NCBI RefSeq assembly: GCF_014650775.1
Contig: NZ_BMVP01000026.1
Span: forward strand, 1-54,886
Direction of reading: 5' to 3'
DNA: 54,886 nt
Origin: Streptomyces cirratus
Lineage (GTDB): Bacteria; Actinomycetota; Actinomycetes; Streptomycetales; Streptomycetaceae
Shown here: positions 15,670 through 24,280 of the stretch, piece after piece
Layout: every line of letters starts with the position of its first letter
How positions within the stretch are numbered: the stretch's first letter is position 1
Notes under the pieces: generated by a model
The model's input: the letters and a program-made list of their open reading frames with translations, nothing else
What the model was told of the DNA's origin: nothing
Databases searched by the model: none
Position numbers and translations under genes: made by a program

Positions 15670-17705
15670 GCATTCGTATCGTAAGCGTGGAGGTTGCATC
15701 TAGGACCGACCGCGGCCTACTTCGCTACAAAACCGACCTGTCGCCCGGGCTGAACGTAATCGCCGCCCCGAACAGCTTCGGCAAATCAACCCTCCTGCAA
15801 GGAGTAATTTACGCCCTTGGCCTTGAAGGGATGTTCTCTTCCAGCAGAAAGCCGCCATTTGGTCCCGCATTGCTCACGCTTGCCGACTACCCTGACGGCG
15901 GACGATCTCCGGTCCGCGAATCATGGGTCTCGCTGATTATCGCGAATGAACACGGCACTCACATGAGATGCAAGCGCTTCGTTCGCGGCGACGGCATTGA
16001 CACCGCCTTGATCATGACTTGGAAGGCGAATGATAGAGCCAGCCTCGGCAGGGCCAACCGGATCGACATGTTTGTTCGCCACGGCGGCTCTGCTTTTCGG
16101 GAGTTGGGATTCCATCGAGAGCTGGCAGATTTCCTTGGCTGGGATTTGCCGCAGGTTCCCGGTTTCAACACGACAGAGGTCACACTCTACCTCGAAGTCC
16201 TATTCCCTTTGTTCTACGTTGAACAGAAGTCTGGATGGTCAGGAGTCGCCCCTCGAATGCCGACATATTTTGGCATCCGAGATGTCTTGCGGCGTTCCGT
16301 TGAGTACGTCCTGGGATTGTCAACTCTCGAAAGACTCACAGCTCTGGCAGCAGTCAAGACTGAAGAAGATGATCTCAAGAGGCGGTGGCAATCAGCAAGT
16401 GACCGACTGGGCGACGCCGCTAAGGCTCTAAATTGCCGCGTTTTCCTCAATCAGGACACCCCCGTCACGCCGGCTCGCAGGCAGCATTGCGTGATCGAAG
16501 TGATGGAAGAGTCTTCATGGGTTCCGTTGCAGCAACAGGTCGGCGTTTGGCAGCAGCATCTCAACGATCTTGAGCAGGTCGGCGTCGAACCAGCTGGCGA
16601 GCACACCCAGCAGGCGCACGCAGAACTGTCCGCGGCCGAGTCTTCTGTGCGTGAAGTTGGTTCCCGTATCCGGATGCTCGATGAACAGTTGAATCTCTCC
16701 CGTACAGATTCCGATTCCTTGGTCGCCCGTTCCGTCAGCCTCGACAGCGAGAGAAGCCGCCTAGCGGACCTGCGGAAGCTGCGCACTCTGGGCAGCACTC
16801 TGGGAATCGCAACGGTTTCGAGCGATGTGTGCCCAACCTGCGGTCAGGCCTTGGACGGAAGGGAGACGGCAACAGGAGTAGCAGCCGATCTGGATCAAAC
16901 CATCGCGGAGGTCGAGGCCGAGCGGGATGCTGTTCGCGCAGCGGCCCAGAGCGCAGATCGGCGCCGGGCGACACTCGAGCAGAACCGGGCGTCCCTTCAG
17001 GCAGCACTACGGGGCGCCATGCGGCAGGTTCGGGCTCTTCGTGATGAACTCGTAGGTCCTTCTGCAGCCCCAAGCCGGGCACAGGTTCAACAGCAGATCC
17101 TCCTCTCGTCCTCTATCGAGAGAGCGCAACGGCTGATCGATCTCGCCGAGGAAGCAAACGAATACTTCGATGAGCTCTCGGTTCGCTGGCAGGACGTACG
17201 CGACAGATTGAATGCCCTTCGCGACGGGGTACTCAGTCGCACTGATCAGCAGATTATCTCTGTAATGAAGTCGAGCTTCCAGTCGCAAGTTCGGGATTAT
17301 GGCCTGCGTAGCGTTCCGCCCACAGACCTCTCGATCGATGAATCGACGCTCGTGCCCATTAATGACGGGGTAGAGCTCACGTTCGACTTGTCCATGGGTA
17401 TCAGCGCATCAGACATGATCAGAACAAAATGGGCGTACTACCTGGCCTTGTATGAGGCGGCAAATTCATCGCCCCCTAACAAGCACGCCGGGCTTCTGAT
17501 GCTCGACGAACCTCGTCAGCAAGAAACCGACAGAGGAAGCCTTGCCATGTTCGTGAAGCGACTGGAGCGGGCTGCGGCAACTGGGTGCCAGGTGATCTAT
17601 GCCACCAGCGAGGATCGGCGTGACTTGGAGGAGGTTCTCCAGAACATCCGGGCTGTCATGCTGCCGGCCGCCGACTCCCATCTACTTGCCCCAGTGGTCG
17701 GTTAG
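15666..17705 (+). CDS. SMC/Rad50-like ABC ATPase of an ABC-3C-type system
   Basis: 679 aa. The N-terminus holds a P-loop with the unusual core AAPNSFGKSTLLQG (about residues 33-46). Two long coiled-coil arms (about 225-380 and 405-510) flank a zinc-hook motif, VCPTCGQ, near residue 393. The C-terminal lobe has MGISASDMIRTKWAYYLALY as a divergent signature helix and Walker B AGLLMLDEPRQQE, followed by a switch region with ATSED. This is the Rad50/RecF-type architecture: a DNA- or RNA-sensing motor that dimerises on ATP. It is last in a coupled operon with the effector and middle genes, with a terminator just downstream. Base composition is visibly less GC-rich than its neighbours, which suggests horizontal transfer. 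Confidence 0.8.
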   Translation: MSIRIVSVEVASRTDRGLLRYKTDLSPGLNVIAAPNSFGKSTLLQGVIYALGLEGMFSSSRKPPFGPALLTLADYPDGGRSPVRESWVSLIIANEHGTHMRCKRFVRGDGIDTALIMTWKANDRASLGRANRIDMFVRHGGSAFRELGFHRELADFLGWDLPQVPGFNTTEVTLYLEVLFPLFYVEQKSGWSGVAPRMPTYFGIRDVLRRSVEYVLGLSTLERLTALAAVKTEEDDLKRRWQSASDRLGDAAKALNCRVFLNQDTPVTPARRQHCVIEVMEESSWVPLQQQVGVWQQHLNDLEQVGVEPAGEHTQQAHAELSAAESSVREVGSRIRMLDEQLNLSRTDSDSLVARSVSLDSERSRLADLRKLRTLGSTLGIATVSSDVCPTCGQALDGRETATGVAADLDQTIAEVEAERDAVRAAAQSADRRRATLEQNRASLQAALRGAMRQVRALRDELVGPSAAPSRAQVQQQILLSSSIERAQRLIDLAEEANEYFDELSVRWQDVRDRLNALRDGVLSRTDQQIISVMKSSFQSQVRDYGLRSVPPTDLSIDESTLVPINDGVELTFDLSMGISASDMIRTKWAYYLALYEAANSSPPNKHAGLLMLDEPRQQETDRGSLAMFVKRLERAAATGCQVIYATSEDRRDLEEVLQNIRAVMLPAADSHLLAPVVG

Positions 17706-17713
17706 GACCACAG

Positions 17714-17741
17714 GAAGAAGCCCGCCGGTCTTCTTCGTTTT
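17714..17741 (+). terminator. Rho-independent terminator after the ABC-3C-type operon
   Basis: GAAGAAG (17714-17720) pairs with CTTCTTC (17730-17736) around a 9-nt loop and is followed by GTTTTCT. It lies 9 bp beyond the ATPase stop, so it closes the three-gene transcript. Confidence 0.8.
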
Positions 17742-17768
17742 CTAGCGCAGAAGCCTCGAAAGGAGAGG

Positions 17769-17799
17769 TTGGCTGAGCAGAGCAGGTCTGCTCAGCCAA
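17769..17799. terminator. Perfect 13-bp stem-loop, likely terminator
   Basis: TTGGCTGAGCAGA (17769-17781) and TCTGCTCAGCCAA (17787-17799) form a perfect stem with a 5-nt loop, between the end of the ABC-3C operon and a minus-strand gene fragment. It could terminate transcription from both sides. Confidence 0.65.
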
Positions 17800-17809
17800 C
17801 CATCCATCG

Positions 17810-18079
17810 CTACCTGGCCCGTCCGGACTGCGGTGGACGACGACCGTGAAGCGACACCAGCGCCGCCATACCCATCGCCAGCGCGGCCTCCTTGTCTGCC
17901 TTCAGGTCGCGGATCTGATCCTCGATCGACGCCAGGTAGGACGGGTCGGGACGGTAGAAGCCGCGGCCGGCGCACTGTAATCGGATCGGGCAGGCGTGGC
18001 CACCCGCCTTCACGTTCGACGGCTCGACGCCGAACGGCACGGCCACCGACCGAAGCTCGTAGGCCGAGTTCGAGGACAT
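17810..18079 (-). pseudogene. C-terminal fragment of a site-specific recombinase or transposase
   Basis: GGHACPIRLQCAGRGFYRPD, PSYLASIEDQIRDLKADKEA and ALAMGMAALVSLHG resemble the Cys-containing C-terminal region of Streptomyces integrase/transposase-like proteins (CPIRxQCAGCGFYRPDPSYL). One of the usual Cys residues is Arg here, and only about 80 residues are left. The catalytic domain is missing. The family call is from memory. Confidence 0.5.
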
Positions 18080-18211
18080 CGGTGCCGGATTGCCGTGCCG
18101 GTCAACGGTTCCCCAGCCGCCCGGGCCCGCGCCGCATCAATGTCAGTAGCGTCGGGATGCTTGAAGCGCGAAACCGGCGTAGACCTGAACTGGGGGCCGA
18201 GAGGTGATCCA

Positions 18212-18694
18212 ATGAACGACCAACCGTCCTCCAACAACCCGACGCCAGACGCACCACCCGAGCGTGGGGGTGCCTCTTTCGCGAGCGCGAAACAGACCGT
18301 AGAGAACGTGTTTTGGGTGATCGGTATCGGTTCGGCCCTGAACGGGTTCGTGAAATCCTCGGGCGGCCTGGTTGAGTTCTTGATGGGCGTGGGCAACTTC
18401 GGCTTCGCATGCTACGTCGCTGCCTTCGCGGCGATACCGATCATGATGGGGTGGGCCAAGTTCCTCGACTGTCGGCGCCGCGATATGTCGGACTCGGCAT
18501 TCTTCGCGATGATGGCGGCCATGATCTTGATTATCGGTTGGCTCATTAATCGTGCGCTTTTCGGGCCGGGGGCCAACGACGATCTAGATACGTTCGGCCG
18601 AACCTTCACGGCGCTGATAGGCGTGCTGGTCCTCATCTTGCCCATCGGAATGTTGGTCTACGTCAAGCACACAACCCCACGACCCAGGCCTTAA
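18212..18694 (+). CDS. Small four-helix membrane protein (160 aa)
   Basis: The ATG at 18212 follows GAGAGGTGA and starts a hydrophilic Pro/Asn-rich N-terminus (MNDQPSSNNPTPDAPPERGG). About four hydrophobic segments follow: NVFWVIGIGSALNGFV, GNFGFACYVAAFAAIPIMMG, FFAMMAAMILIIGWLI and LIGVLVLILPIGMLVYV. No signal peptide or enzymatic motif. Unknown integral membrane protein. The in-frame extension upstream looks non-coding. Confidence 0.6.
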   Translation: MNDQPSSNNPTPDAPPERGGASFASAKQTVENVFWVIGIGSALNGFVKSSGGLVEFLMGVGNFGFACYVAAFAAIPIMMGWAKFLDCRRRDMSDSAFFAMMAAMILIIGWLINRALFGPGANDDLDTFGRTFTALIGVLVLILPIGMLVYVKHTTPRPRP

Positions 18695-18762
18695 ATGAAT
18701 GGGCCGGGGCGCTGGGACCGCGGTGAGCAGCAGGACCAGGTCCTGGCGCGGATCTCCATGAG

Positions 18763-19260
18763 GTGGGGCGCCCGGGCGACCTTAAGGACCGCGCAACGCT
18801 CGGGAGCGTGGCCGCGATCCCCGCGATCGACGGGGTCAGCTCGGCCTGTGACGCGCTCTTCGCCGGTCTGGACAGCGACGGACTTTGGGTGCTGGCCCGC
18901 CTGCACACGCGCCGAGGCGGACTACGACGTGCACGACCTGCTGCCTGCAGCACTCGATGAGCTCGGCCTCACTGTCTGTCCGGTCCCCAGCGGGGCTGGC
19001 CAGGAAGCCGCTGTGCGGGCGCTCGCACGGTGCATGCTGGCCGGCCGGCTTGAACCGTGGGAGCTCACCTTTCGGATTCACCAGCGCTACGGGAACGAGC
19101 TGCCCTGGCAAGGCGGATCGCGGAACTCGGTGACGCGTACGCCATCCTAGAAGACGGCGACGAAGCAGTGGCTCAGGTTGATGCTGAGGTCACGGCCGAA
19201 GCCCGCCGCCTCGCCGAAGCCCACCCGCCTTCCCACTCATCCGCGGACGTTCCCAACTGA
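18763..19260 (+). pseudogene. Helical hypothetical protein broken by two frameshifts
   Basis: Three frames carry successive good segments: ATLGSVAAIPAIDGVSSACD and ALFAGLDSDGLWVLA (to about 18897), then YDVHDLLPAALDELGLTVCP and RCMLAGRLEPWELTFRIHQR (to about 19105), then RIAELGDAYAILEDGDEAVA and EVTAEARRLAEAH to the stop at 19260. Together they form one acidic helical protein of about 160 residues like small Streptomyces hypothetical proteins. Two indels separate the parts. Likely dead, or the assembly has errors here. Confidence 0.55.
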
Positions 19261-19298
19261 TAGGCAAAGGCCCCCGCAGTGGTGCCTCCACCACGAGG

Positions 19299-20723
19299 TC
19301 AGTGGTGACTCGGTTCGCGGTGCAGGAACTGAAGGCGCTGTTGGGTCAGCTGCAGATGCCGGGCGTCAAGGGACGGCAAGGAGCGCAGCAGGCGGACCAG
19401 GTCCGGACCGGTGCCGAGTGCTGCGTTGCGGTCCTTGAGCTGTGTCCAGCAGTACAGGGCGCCGGCGGCCGCTGCGTGTACGGCTGGCGCGTCTGCGGCC
19501 TGGCGGGTCATACGGGTCGTGGCGGCACGGGTCCACAGCTGGGTCGCGAGCTCGAAGTCGCCTGCCATGCGGGCCAGGTCAGCCCGAATTTCCACCCACC
19601 CGATCGCTTCCAGCGAGGTGGTCCCGCAGGTCTGCAGGACGTGCTGCTCCCAGGCCTGTGCGAGTGCGGCTGCCTCAAGGTGCCGCCCGCTGGTGGCGAG
19701 GCCGTGGATATGCGGGCGCGGATCCTGTGCGGGAGAGGCCTTGTGCTGAAGTGCCCGGTCTGACAGCTGAGGCTGCGCGTCCACAGGCAGGCCGTCGGCG
19801 GGAAGGCGTACGGCCGCCTCGACCGGCAGGAGCTCGGAAGGATGAGGGCCACGAACCAACGCATGCTGGCCTTGGGGCATCGCCTGCCACGCGCCAGCCC
19901 AGCCCTGGCCAGGCGTCGATGCAGGCGTCACGACCGTATGAAGCGGTCTGCCCTCGTCCGGCCCCGACCTGCCAAAGGGAGCCCCTGGGAACGGCGCCGG
20001 CCCAGTAGTGCCAAGTTCCAGGGCGCTCGGTAGCACGATGCAACCAGGCGGCAGGGCGGCCGCGCCTGCCGCGAGAGCATGCAGCTGGAGGTTCGAGGGC
20101 CGCGTGGGGCTGGCGCGAAGCTGATCAATCCAGGCGCGGGTGTAACAGCTCACCACGTTGCCACTGCCGCTCCAGCCAGGCGGGGCAACCACTCCGTACA
20201 CCTCCACAGCCGGAGTCGCGGGCAGACTGCCGTACTCCTGCAGCAACGGCCACGCAGCCTTGTCCGCCGCGAGATCGAGCAGCACCGTCGTCAGTCCGGC
20301 AGGCCGCCCCCGAAGCTCCGTCCCCAGCCACCCCCACGGCAACGCGGTGTAGCGAACCGAGCCAGCCGTCGTCCCAGCCAGCGCCAGATGCAGACGGCCA
20401 CCCCGCCGGTCAACCGTCAGCCTGCCCGAGAGATACACCATCAACGGGCCAGGCGTAGCGGCGGCCGTACGAAGCCGCGTCAGCACCGTGTTCGGATCCC
20501 GCGCCCCATCCAAGTACGTCGTGTCACACGGCACATCGCTGTTCAACAACACCGGCGCCTCGACCATCCCCAGCGCCGCCAGGTTTGCGCTCGGCGCCAC
20601 CTGCACGCTGCGACGCCTCGTCGCAGCATCCCCGGCTATGAGTAATACGTGACCCCGCTGCCCCAGCCCGAAGTTGTGCATGAGCAGACCGTACTCAGTG
20701 CCAGGCGCCAAGCGAACGGCCAC
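19299..20723 (-). CDS. Two-domain protein: possible degenerate caspase-like fold plus helical repeats
   Basis: 474 aa. The N-terminal half shows alternating strands: RGHVLLIAGDAATRRRSVQV, then PGPLMVYLSGRLTVDRRGGR and LTTVLLDLAADKAAW. The spacing recalls caspase-like peptidases, where SGHG carries the His and LDxCHS the Cys. Here the corresponding positions read SGRL and LLDLAAD, so both catalytic residues would be missing. The C-terminal 150 residues are TPR-like helices (RHLEAAALAQAWEQHVLQTC, WVEIRADLARMAGDFELATQ). The caspase comparison is my inference from motif positions; a regulatory or scaffold protein is equally possible. Confidence 0.5.
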   Translation of the reverse strand: MAVRLAPGTEYGLLMHNFGLGQRGHVLLIAGDAATRRRSVQVAPSANLAALGMVEAPVLLNSDVPCDTTYLDGARDPNTVLTRLRTAAATPGPLMVYLSGRLTVDRRGGRLHLALAGTTAGSVRYTALPWGWLGTELRGRPAGLTTVLLDLAADKAAWPLLQEYGSLPATPAVEVYGVVAPPGWSGSGNVVSCYTRAWIDQLRASPTRPSNLQLHALAAGAAALPPGCIVLPSALELGTTGPAPFPGAPFGRSGPDEGRPLHTVVTPASTPGQGWAGAWQAMPQGQHALVRGPHPSELLPVEAAVRLPADGLPVDAQPQLSDRALQHKASPAQDPRPHIHGLATSGRHLEAAALAQAWEQHVLQTCGTTSLEAIGWVEIRADLARMAGDFELATQLWTRAATTRMTRQAADAPAVHAAAAGALYCWTQLKDRNAALGTGPDLVRLLRSLPSLDARHLQLTQQRLQFLHREPSHH

Positions 20724-21089
20724 TCACCCTTGATCCAAAAACGTCACGTCTCGGCCCATGCCAGGCACCGGACGGCGTCGATGCCGTGCCGCTCGGCCCA
20801 ACGTTCGGTGAGAAGGGCGCGCTCGGCGGCCCCGACGATATCGGCGCCGGCCGCCTGGCCGCGACCGTGCCCGCTGGTCGCCGCGGCCATCGCCTCGCTT
20901 CGTGGTCACTTGGCCGCCGCACCCGCCGAGCAGTGTCCCGCACCAAAAGGTGTCGCTCTCGTGAGAACGACGGAATGAGTCCAGCTCGATCGCCTTTATC
21001 GGCAGCGTCAACGGTTCGTCCGAGTCCGCTCCGCCGAGCACCGCCGTCTGGATCCGTCGCCTGTCACCGCGCACGGCATCCCCTTTCAT
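20724..21089 (-). pseudogene. Remnant of a CoiA-like conserved Streptomyces protein
   Basis: The start MKGDAVRGDRRRIQTAVLGG continues as SFRRSHESDTFWCGTLLGGC and GGQVTTKR. I remember a Streptomyces family (often called competence CoiA-like) with this N-terminus, normally continuing into a His/Cys-rich nuclease-like part. Here the match stops abruptly at TTKR. A second segment in another frame (GADIVGAAERALLTERWAER, HGIDAVRCLAWAE, about 20760-20850) looks like the end of the same or another gene. A deletion and a frameshift are inferred. Confidence 0.45.
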
Positions 21090-21381
21090 CTCAGCGATCG
21101 TTCCAGTTCAGATCCCACTCCACCGCCGATCGGTGAGATCACGCCGTCCTTCACAGGGAATGGCTGCATGACGGCTGTGTGCCGGCCAGCCCGGCCGCCC
21201 GCGCGGCATGCGTGCGCAGTAGTGCGGCGAATCTGGTTCGACGCTGTCGTCGACCTCCAGGAGCTTGAGGGCGACGATCACGGCGCAGACTTCGCCGGGA
21301 AGCTCACGTCGAGCGCCACGCCTCCGCTGCTGGCAAGACCGTGTTCTCCCGACAGTCCTGCAGAGGGTGACCAGCTGTGGA
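21090..21381. other. Intergenic region with possible gene debris
   Basis: A minus-strand frame here reads VCAVIVALKLLEVDDSVEPD, which looks coding in composition. It has no start, no motif I recognise and no intact length, so it is probably a fragment. Confidence 0.3.
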
Positions 21382-22083
21382 TCAGCATGTGAACGTGTTC
21401 CGGCGTCGGCGGACGCTGGATTCCATGGTGTGCGGGGCGGTAACGGTGCAGTCTTTCGGGACGGTCCGGATGGCAAGTGTTACGCCGCTGGTGATCTGGC
21501 ATCGACGGCCGATGGCGACACCGGGTCCGATGCTGATGTTGTTGCCGGTTTGGGTGTCGTCGCCGATGACGGCTCCGAATTGGGTGGTGCCGGACCGGTA
21601 CAGGCCGCTGCCGGTCCGCATGATCACTTCTCGGTCGGGCTTCCGCATGTCTGAGGTCATGTTGATCGCGGCCACGGTGACCCCGGCGGACAGGTGGGCT
21701 CGGGCACCGAGGATCGTTCGGTTGACGCCGATCCGGTGCCCGAGAACGGCGCCTTCCCCGACGAACGCGGCGGTGACTTCGCAGTTGAAGCCGACCCGGG
21801 CTCCGGCGCACAGCACGCTGCCCTTCCGCACAGTCGTGAACTCGTGTACCTGGACGTCCGGTCCGATGATCACGTCGCCGCCGATGATCGCTGTGGGGTG
21901 GATGAAAGCGGAGGGATGGATGCGCTGGTCCTCCCCCAGTGTGACGAGGGCTTCGCGCTGGAGGCCCTTCCACTGGGCCAGGAAGTCGGCGAGCTCGAAC
22001 TTTTCCAGGCTGCCGTATGGGGTCGTGGCGATGGCTCCCCGGGTGGGGGCGGTGATGTAGTCGCCGAGGATGATCCGTTCCAT
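21382..22083 (-). CDS. Left-handed beta-helix (hexapeptide repeat) acyltransferase-like protein
   Basis: 233 aa from the ATG at 22083. After an N-terminal MERIILGDYITAPTRGAIAT segment come hexapeptide repeats with the [LIV]-G-x4 rhythm (IHPTAIIGGDVIIGPDVQVH, VGEGAVLGHRIGVNRTILGA, GAVIGDDTQTGNNISIGPGV, AIGRRCQITSGVTLAIR), the trimeric LbH fold of acetyl- and succinyltransferases. It is divergent from a glycosyltransferase gene with about 80 bp between the starts, within a sugar-type cluster. It probably acetylates a nucleotide sugar or glycan; substrate unknown. Confidence 0.8.
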   Translation of the reverse strand: MERIILGDYITAPTRGAIATTPYGSLEKFELADFLAQWKGLQREALVTLGEDQRIHPSAFIHPTAIIGGDVIIGPDVQVHEFTTVRKGSVLCAGARVGFNCEVTAAFVGEGAVLGHRIGVNRTILGARAHLSAGVTVAAINMTSDMRKPDREVIMRTGSGLYRSGTTQFGAVIGDDTQTGNNISIGPGVAIGRRCQITSGVTLAIRTVPKDCTVTAPHTMESSVRRRRNTFTC

Positions 22084-22165
22084 TGCAGTGGCCTTTCGTA
22101 CCGTTCGGGCCTCGGTTCCGGCGGGGGTACGCTCGCCGTTCCTCTGGTTTCGGAAGGAAGTGGTG

Positions 22166-23047
22166 GTGATCGTGACCCGGCCGCGTGTGGGTGTCGCCGT
22201 GCTGACGATGGGCGACCGGATGCCCGAGCTGCTGGCCCTGCTGGAGTCGGTGGCCAAGCAGGACGAACCGGCGGCACGAGTCGTGGTGGTCGGCAACGGC
22301 ACGGCCCTGCCGGACCTGCCCGAGAATGTGACCGGGGTGGAGTTGAAGGAAAACCTGGGGGTGTCCGGCGGCCGGAATGTCGCCTGGCACCGCCTGCGGG
22401 ATTTCGGCGACGTCGATGTCCTGGTGGACCTGGACGACGACGGCCTGCTGATCGACGCCGACGTCTTCCGGCGGATCACCGACCTGTACGCATCGGCCCA
22501 CCGGCTGGGCATTGTGTCGTTCCGGATCGCGGACGAGACCGGTACCACGCAGCAGAGACACGTACCCCGCCTACGGGCGGGGGACCCGATGCGGGGCGGC
22601 TTGGTGACGACGTTCTTGGGCGGCGGGCACGCCCTGTCGATGCCCATGCTGGAGGAGACCGGGGGCTGGCCGGCCGCCTTCTTCTTCACGCACGAGGAGA
22701 CCGATCTGGCCTGGCGGGCCATCGACCGCGGCTGGGACATCCTCTACGAACCGCAATTGGTACTCCAGCACCCGAAGACGTCCCCAGCCCGACACGCGGT
22801 CTACTACCGGATGACGGCACGGAACCGGGTCTGGCTGGCCAAGCGGCACCTACCCGCCCCGCTGGTACCTGTCTACCTCGGCGTGTGGGTGGCGCTGACC
22901 TTGGCCCGCACGAAATCCGTGGCGGGGCTGAGGGCCTGGTTCGCGGGGTTCACCGAAGGCATCCGGACTTCCGGCGGCCCCCGCCGCCCGATGCACTGGC
23001 GGACGGTCAGACGACTGACCAGCCTGGGCAGGCCCCCCGTCATCTAA
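22166..23047 (+). CDS. Family 2 glycosyltransferase (paralogue 1)
   Basis: About 293 aa. Several GTG codons are possible starts (22160, 22163, 22166, 22172); GGAAGGAAG immediately upstream favours 22166 or 22172. The GT-A Rossmann start is VGVAVLTMGDRMPELLALLE, the metal-binding region LVDLDDDGLL, and the acceptor part contains GGGHALSMPMLEETGGW and FTHEETDLAWRA (ED-type motif). It transfers a sugar from a nucleotide donor with inversion. A closely related copy is at 25639-26529. The stop codon overlaps the stop of the convergent epimerase by 4 bp (23044-23047). Confidence 0.88.
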   Translation: MIVTRPRVGVAVLTMGDRMPELLALLESVAKQDEPAARVVVVGNGTALPDLPENVTGVELKENLGVSGGRNVAWHRLRDFGDVDVLVDLDDDGLLIDADVFRRITDLYASAHRLGIVSFRIADETGTTQQRHVPRLRAGDPMRGGLVTTFLGGGHALSMPMLEETGGWPAAFFFTHEETDLAWRAIDRGWDILYEPQLVLQHPKTSPARHAVYYRMTARNRVWLAKRHLPAPLVPVYLGVWVALTLARTKSVAGLRAWFAGFTEGIRTSGGPRRPMHWRTVRRLTSLGRPPVI

Positions 23048-24138
23048 GCCGCGGTGTGCTCCCTCCTAAGCCATTCCGGGGCGGCGGCCGGGGTGTCCTG
23101 GAGCCACTTCACGTAGCGGGTCACTCCCTCGGCGATGGTGACCTTCGGCTTCCAGCCGAGGATGTTCTCCATCCGGCGGGTGGCCGCGTACCCGCCGAGG
23201 GGGTCGCCAGCGGGAAGCGGTGTCTCCAGGAACGGCGTGTTCGGGTAGTGGGCCTGGACCAGCTGGGCGATCTGCCTGACGCTGGTGGGGACGCCGGTGC
23301 CGATGTTCAAGGTCTCGGTGTGGGCGCGAGGGCTGACCAGGGCCCGCAAGGTGCCCTCGGCAATGTCGTCCACGTGGACCATGTCCCGCACCTGCCCGCC
23401 GCCGCCGTTGAGGTGGAGCGGGAGACCGAGGTGGGCCCGTGCGGTGAACCAGGCCACGACCCAGGAGTGGGAGCCGGGCTTGATGGTCTGCGGTTCGCCG
23501 TAGACGGAGAAGTACCGGACGATCGCGTAGGAGGTGCCGACCTGGCCGAGGAGGAGCGCGGTCTGCTCTTCACCCCAGGCTTTCGTGTTGCCGTACACGG
23601 ACTTGGGGCGTGTTCGGGTGAACTCGTGGAACTGGGGCGGGATGCGTCCGTGGACGGATTCCAGTAGCTGGCGCATGGTCAGGAGGTCGGGGCTGTCGGT
23701 CTCCTCGGGGTTCCCGTTGCCGTAGACGCTGGCGGAGGAGACGAACACCATCCGGCGGACACGTTCCGTCGCGGCGACGGCGTCAAGCACGCTCTGGGTC
23801 CCCGCGACGTTGGTGTCGATGGCGGCCAGTGGGTCGCGGGTGCAGGCGGCGACGTCCGCCAGGGCGGCGGCGTGGATCACATAGTCCGATTCCGCGACGA
23901 GTTTCCGTACCAGCACGCTATCCCGGACATCTCCCAGAATCACGTCCGGGTCCCCGACCCGGACACCGAAGAGATCGGCGTACACCTGCTCGGGGTAGGC
24001 GTTCATGGTGCACAGGACCACCGGGCGGGCGCCGAGGTCGCGCAGCTGAGCGGTAATACGAGAGCCGATGAGACCGGCGCCGCCGGTCACCAGGACGGTG
24101 GCGCCGGTAAGAGCACCGAGGTCTGAGCGGTGGTGCAC
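23044..24138 (-). CDS. NAD-dependent nucleotide-sugar epimerase/dehydratase (extended SDR)
   Basis: 364 aa from the GTG at 24138, chosen because GGAGG lies about 6 bases upstream. The Rossmann motif TGGAGLIGS is at residues 18-26. The catalytic triad region is FVSSASVYGNG and YGNTK (YxxxK), and RYFSVYGEPQ, VRDMVHVDDIAEG and TLNIGTG are standard for GalE/RmlB-like enzymes. It converts an NDP-sugar for the neighbouring glycosyltransferases. It is convergent with glycosyltransferase 1 and divergent from the regulator at 24281. Confidence 0.9.
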   Translation of the reverse strand: MHHRSDLGALTGATVLVTGGAGLIGSRITAQLRDLGARPVVLCTMNAYPEQVYADLFGVRVGDPDVILGDVRDSVLVRKLVAESDYVIHAAALADVAACTRDPLAAIDTNVAGTQSVLDAVAATERVRRMVFVSSASVYGNGNPEETDSPDLLTMRQLLESVHGRIPPQFHEFTRTRPKSVYGNTKAWGEEQTALLLGQVGTSYAIVRYFSVYGEPQTIKPGSHSWVVAWFTARAHLGLPLHLNGGGGQVRDMVHVDDIAEGTLRALVSPRAHTETLNIGTGVPTSVRQIAQLVQAHYPNTPFLETPLPAGDPLGGYAATRRMENILGWKPKVTIAEGVTRYVKWLQDTPAAAPEWLRREHTAA

Positions 24139-24244
24139 GATGCCTCCAGAAACGGGGTTCGGGATGAACGTGGCGGGCGGCCGGCCTTGCAATCAGTGAA
24201 GCGGTGATCACGGTGCGCAGGTACCGTGGGCAGTGGGGCAGCCC

Positions 24245-24269
24245 GTTCAATCTGTTCAAGATCGGTTCA
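24245..24269. promoter_or_regulatory. Three GTTCA direct repeats before the regulator start
   Basis: GTTCA occurs at 24245-24249, 24254-24258 and 24265-24269, spaced 9 and 11 bp, just upstream of the regulator's ribosome binding site and inside the divergent interval with the epimerase gene. Roughly one-turn spacing suggests a binding site, possibly for the regulator itself. Confidence 0.4.
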
Positions 24270-24280
24270 GGGAGTGCGAG

